Assembly: GCA_016215025.1 (NCBI GenBank)
Contig: JACRMI010000110.1
Span: forward strand, 1 to 64,000
Origin: Chloroflexota bacterium
Lineage (GTDB): Bacteria; Chloroflexota; Anaerolineae; UBA4142
Reading direction: 5' to 3'
DNA: 64,000 nucleotides
Position numbers and translations under genes: made by a program. The notes under the pieces were generated by a model. That model saw only the letters and a list, made by a program, of their open reading frames with translations, was not told the origin of the DNA and did no database searches. This document shows, in pieces, positions 62,180-64,000 of the stretch (its first letter is position 1; every line of letters starts with the position of its first letter).

Positions 62180-63004
62180 CTATTGCGCCTTTCCAAACTT
62201 CTGTCCGATAATCCTCTGCCCTTCGCCGCTCAGCGCAAAATCGATAAACGCTTGCGTTTCCAGTGTCGGCGAGATGGGCACGACGAACGAGAGCGTCCGA
62301 ATGAACGGATATTGCTTCGCCTCGACGGTTTGCGCCGTCAAGGGAATGTCGTCAATCGATAGCGCGTGAATGTCCGGCGTGAGCGCTCCCATCGACGTGT
62401 AGGCAATCGCATCGGCATTGCGCGCAACATAGTCCACCACCGCCGCTTCGTTCGGCATCAACATGGCGGTGCGCGTCACGCGCGTGCTTTGCATCACCAT
62501 CGTCTCGAAAGCATCGCGCGTACCGGAACCACTTTCGCGGCTGATGACCGTGATGCGTTTGCCTTGACTCGGACCAAGGGGCCACGTCGGAATTTCGCCC
62601 GCAAAGACTTGGACCAACTGTGCGCGCGTAATGGCGTTGATTGGATTGGTCTTGTTGACGATGACTGCCACTCCATCGCGCGCGACAACGACAGCACGAG
62701 TGTCGTTGAGTTCGTTGGGCTTGATCGCTCGCGCCACCAAACCAATCGTTCCCGAAATTTCGTTCGCGGCACGCACACCATTATCGGAATTGGTTGGGCG
62801 AATCGTGAATTGGACGTACGGTTTTTGCTGCGAGTATGCGCTCGCTAGCGTGCGCGCCAGCCACTCCATCGAATCCGAGCCGGTCATTTCGATCTGAACG
62901 ATGGGATGGGGTGTGGGCGTGGGCAGAATGTTGCAAGCAACGATGGAAATTCCCAGGACAAGAACAAGGGAACTCTGGGGAACTGATGGAAATTTCAACG
63001 ACAT
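62180..63004 (-). CDS. PstS-like phosphate-binding lipoprotein
   Basis: The 274-residue product has a lipobox (LVLGISIVACNI) and a type II periplasmic-binding fold of the PstS kind: IEMTGSDSMEWLARTLASAY, then VNKTNPINAITRAQLVQVFA and VISRESGSGTRDAFETMV, which form the phosphate site. No pstC, pstA or pstB lies in the window, so it may work with a distant transporter or as a sensor. Its ATG overlaps the uppP stop by one base (TAATG read on the minus strand), so translation is coupled. Confidence 0.85.
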   Translation of the reverse strand: MSLKFPSVPQSSLVLVLGISIVACNILPTPTPHPIVQIEMTGSDSMEWLARTLASAYSQQKPYVQFTIRPTNSDNGVRAANEISGTIGLVARAIKPNELNDTRAVVVARDGVAVIVNKTNPINAITRAQLVQVFAGEIPTWPLGPSQGKRITVISRESGSGTRDAFETMVMQSTRVTRTAMLMPNEAAVVDYVARNADAIAYTSMGALTPDIHALSIDDIPLTAQTVEAKQYPFIRTLSFVVPISPTLETQAFIDFALSGEGQRIIGQKFGKAQ

Positions 63005-63858
63005 TATCCTCGCGCCAAGACGACGACGATCAAAAAAATCGCGAGCAGCCAGCGATAGTAAACGAACACATCCACCGAATTCTTTTGAAGAAATTGCAGG
63101 AGGAAACGAATGCAGAGATAACCGCTGATTGCTGCGGCAATAAAACCAATCGCAAAATAGACCAACTCGGATGACGCCATCGCACCTGATCGGAGTTCGC
63201 CCGCCACATTAAGCATACTCTTTGCGCCCGCGCCCGCGATGATCGGCGCAGACAAGAGAAACGAAAATCGCGCCGCCGCTTCGCGAGTCAGTCCGATGAA
63301 CATGCCCGCCGTAATCGTTGCGCCAGAGCGCGATACGCCGGGAAAAATTGCCAACGCTTGGGCCAAGCCGATAATGATCGCATCCTTAAGCGTAACACTT
63401 TGCAATTCGCGTACGTGCCTCGCAACTCGTTCGGCTATGAAAAGAGCTGCGCCCAACAATGCGATAATGATCGCCATGGCAATCATGGCACTGCTATTGT
63501 GCGCGCCATTCGGCTGATGAAATAGCTCTTCGATCTTACTTTCCGCCAGCACGCCCGCTATTCCGCCGGGAATACAACCGATGACGAGCAGCCACGCCAA
63601 GCGACGATCGGTATCATCGCCGATCTTGCGCTCGATAATACTTGCGATCCCGGCGCGGATTAGGCGAATCCAATCGTTGGCAAAAAACAAAAGAAGCGCA
63701 AGTAATGTGCCGAGATGCAGCGCCACATCGAACGCGAGACCTGGGTCTTGCCAGCCAAACAACCACGGAATGATAATCAAATGCGCTGAACTAGAGATGG
63801 GAATAAACTCGGTCGAGCCCTGTACGATGCCGAGTACGATCGCTTGAAGGATATCCAT
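63004..63858 (-). CDS. uppP: Undecaprenyl-diphosphatase UppP (BacA)
   Basis: This membrane enzyme releases phosphate from undecaprenyl diphosphate to recycle the peptidoglycan lipid carrier and gives bacitracin tolerance. From ATG 63858 (MDILQAIVLGIVQGSTEFIP, AAGGAG upstream) it has 284 residues and about eight helices. The catalytic motifs are QGSTEFIPISSSAHL and FPGVSRSGATITAGM. Overlap with a phosphate-binding protein gene is notable, since its reaction liberates phosphate outside the membrane. Confidence 0.95.
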   Translation of the reverse strand: MDILQAIVLGIVQGSTEFIPISSSAHLIIIPWLFGWQDPGLAFDVALHLGTLLALLLFFANDWIRLIRAGIASIIERKIGDDTDRRLAWLLVIGCIPGGIAGVLAESKIEELFHQPNGAHNSSAMIAMAIIIALLGAALFIAERVARHVRELQSVTLKDAIIIGLAQALAIFPGVSRSGATITAGMFIGLTREAAARFSFLLSAPIIAGAGAKSMLNVAGELRSGAMASSELVYFAIGFIAAAISGYLCIRFLLQFLQKNSVDVFVYYRWLLAIFLIVVVLARG

Positions 63859-63867
63859 GCAGCTCCT

Positions 63868-63955
63868 TGAACAATGACAAATGACAAATGGCAAATGACT
63901 AAATCAAACTCGCATTGCTAAATTTGTCATTTATCATTTGGAATTTGGAATTTAG
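63868..63955. repeat. TGACAAATGA-type palindromic repeat
   Basis: ATGACAAATGACAAATGGCA pairs with AATTTGTCATTTATCATTTG. It is a close relative of the element between atpH and atpA, including the trailing GGAATTTGGAATTT word. Confidence 0.75.
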
Positions 63956-64000
63956 AAAGATAGCGGTACAAAAGGTCTAACGCGGCTTCTGCGCTCTGTT
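63927..64000 (-). CDS. C-terminal fragment of a gene running off the right edge
   Basis: One minus-strand frame is open from the edge to a TGA at 63929 and reads QSAEAALDLLYRYLSKFQIPNDK. The last residues come from the repeat. The first part looks like a genuine helical C-terminus, but I cannot identify it. Confidence 0.35.
   Translation of the reverse strand, partial: QSAEAALDLLYRYLSKFQIPNDK

Overview
The window looks like a chromosomal stretch of an Anaerolineae-type member of the Chloroflexota, probably from a metagenome assembly. The reasons are the gene content and style: lipoproteins with long Pro/Thr/Ala linkers, a 7-PAS phytochrome-like kinase, a GlcD-GlcE fusion, a DUF1800/DUF1501 pair, frequent GTG/TTG starts, and intergenic spaces packed with short palindromic repeats (GTCATTCTGAGCGAAGCGAAG type, CAGTGAACAGT type, GACAAATGACAAATG type). 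The taxonomic call is inference from gene content; no rRNA or tRNA gene was seen.

Layout. 0.1-4.3 kb: small enzymes and unknown proteins on the minus strand (AlkZ-like winged-helix protein, Bcp peroxiredoxin, DUF1801 protein, C_GCAxxG_C_C redox protein, a frameshifted conserved gene, a small unknown). 4.3-10 kb: an Aap/Bzt-type polar amino-acid ABC importer with two tandem substrate-binding protein genes, both broken at the same site as assembled. 10.2-16 kb: a membrane glycosyltransferase, two deacetylase-like lipoproteins (the second with an in-frame amber codon) and a creatininase. 16-24.4 kb: a signalling block of giant multi-PAS histidine kinase, CheY-like regulator and REC-PAS-GAF3-HD-GYP protein. 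24.5-28.3 kb: rho behind a clear sigma70 promoter, an M23 peptidase with LysM domains, and an S2P-type protease.

28.3-38.4 kb is one long transcription unit for the F1Fo ATP synthase (atpZ/I-B-E-F-H-A, two paralogous lipoproteins, atpG-D-C) followed by mreB and a terminator. The c subunit has the proton-type rather than sodium-type ion site. 38.5-42.7 kb holds a PIN-domain gene with a small partner, rex, obg, nadD and a coupled antitoxin/VapC pair. 42.8-46.5 kb is a methionine operon (metY-metX-metW) under a SAM-I riboswitch whose P3 arm has grown into a long repeat-derived hairpin. 46.6-50.4 kb has an M3-like peptidase, a cluster of truncated toxin-antitoxin and DUF488 remnants, a DUF4404 protein and rarA.

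50.6-54.7 kb is the best candidate for an undescribed system: a three-gene operon of a TIR-nSTAND-transmembrane-FGE-like protein, an unknown protein with a PPC-like beta-sandwich, and a stand-alone TIR protein. 54.7-64 kb, minus strand: glycolate oxidase (glcDE fusion plus glcF, which carries an in-frame repeat insertion), a Tat-exported DUF1800/DUF1501 pair, and uppP overlapping a PstS-like phosphate-binding lipoprotein.

A theme through the window is that mobile short repeats have entered functional sequence: coding regions (glycosyltransferase, glcF), a riboswitch arm, a ribosome-binding site (atpH) and terminators. Several genes are broken as assembled (two binding proteins, a conserved small gene, a lipoprotein, a DUF488 gene). 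Some of these breaks may be assembly errors.
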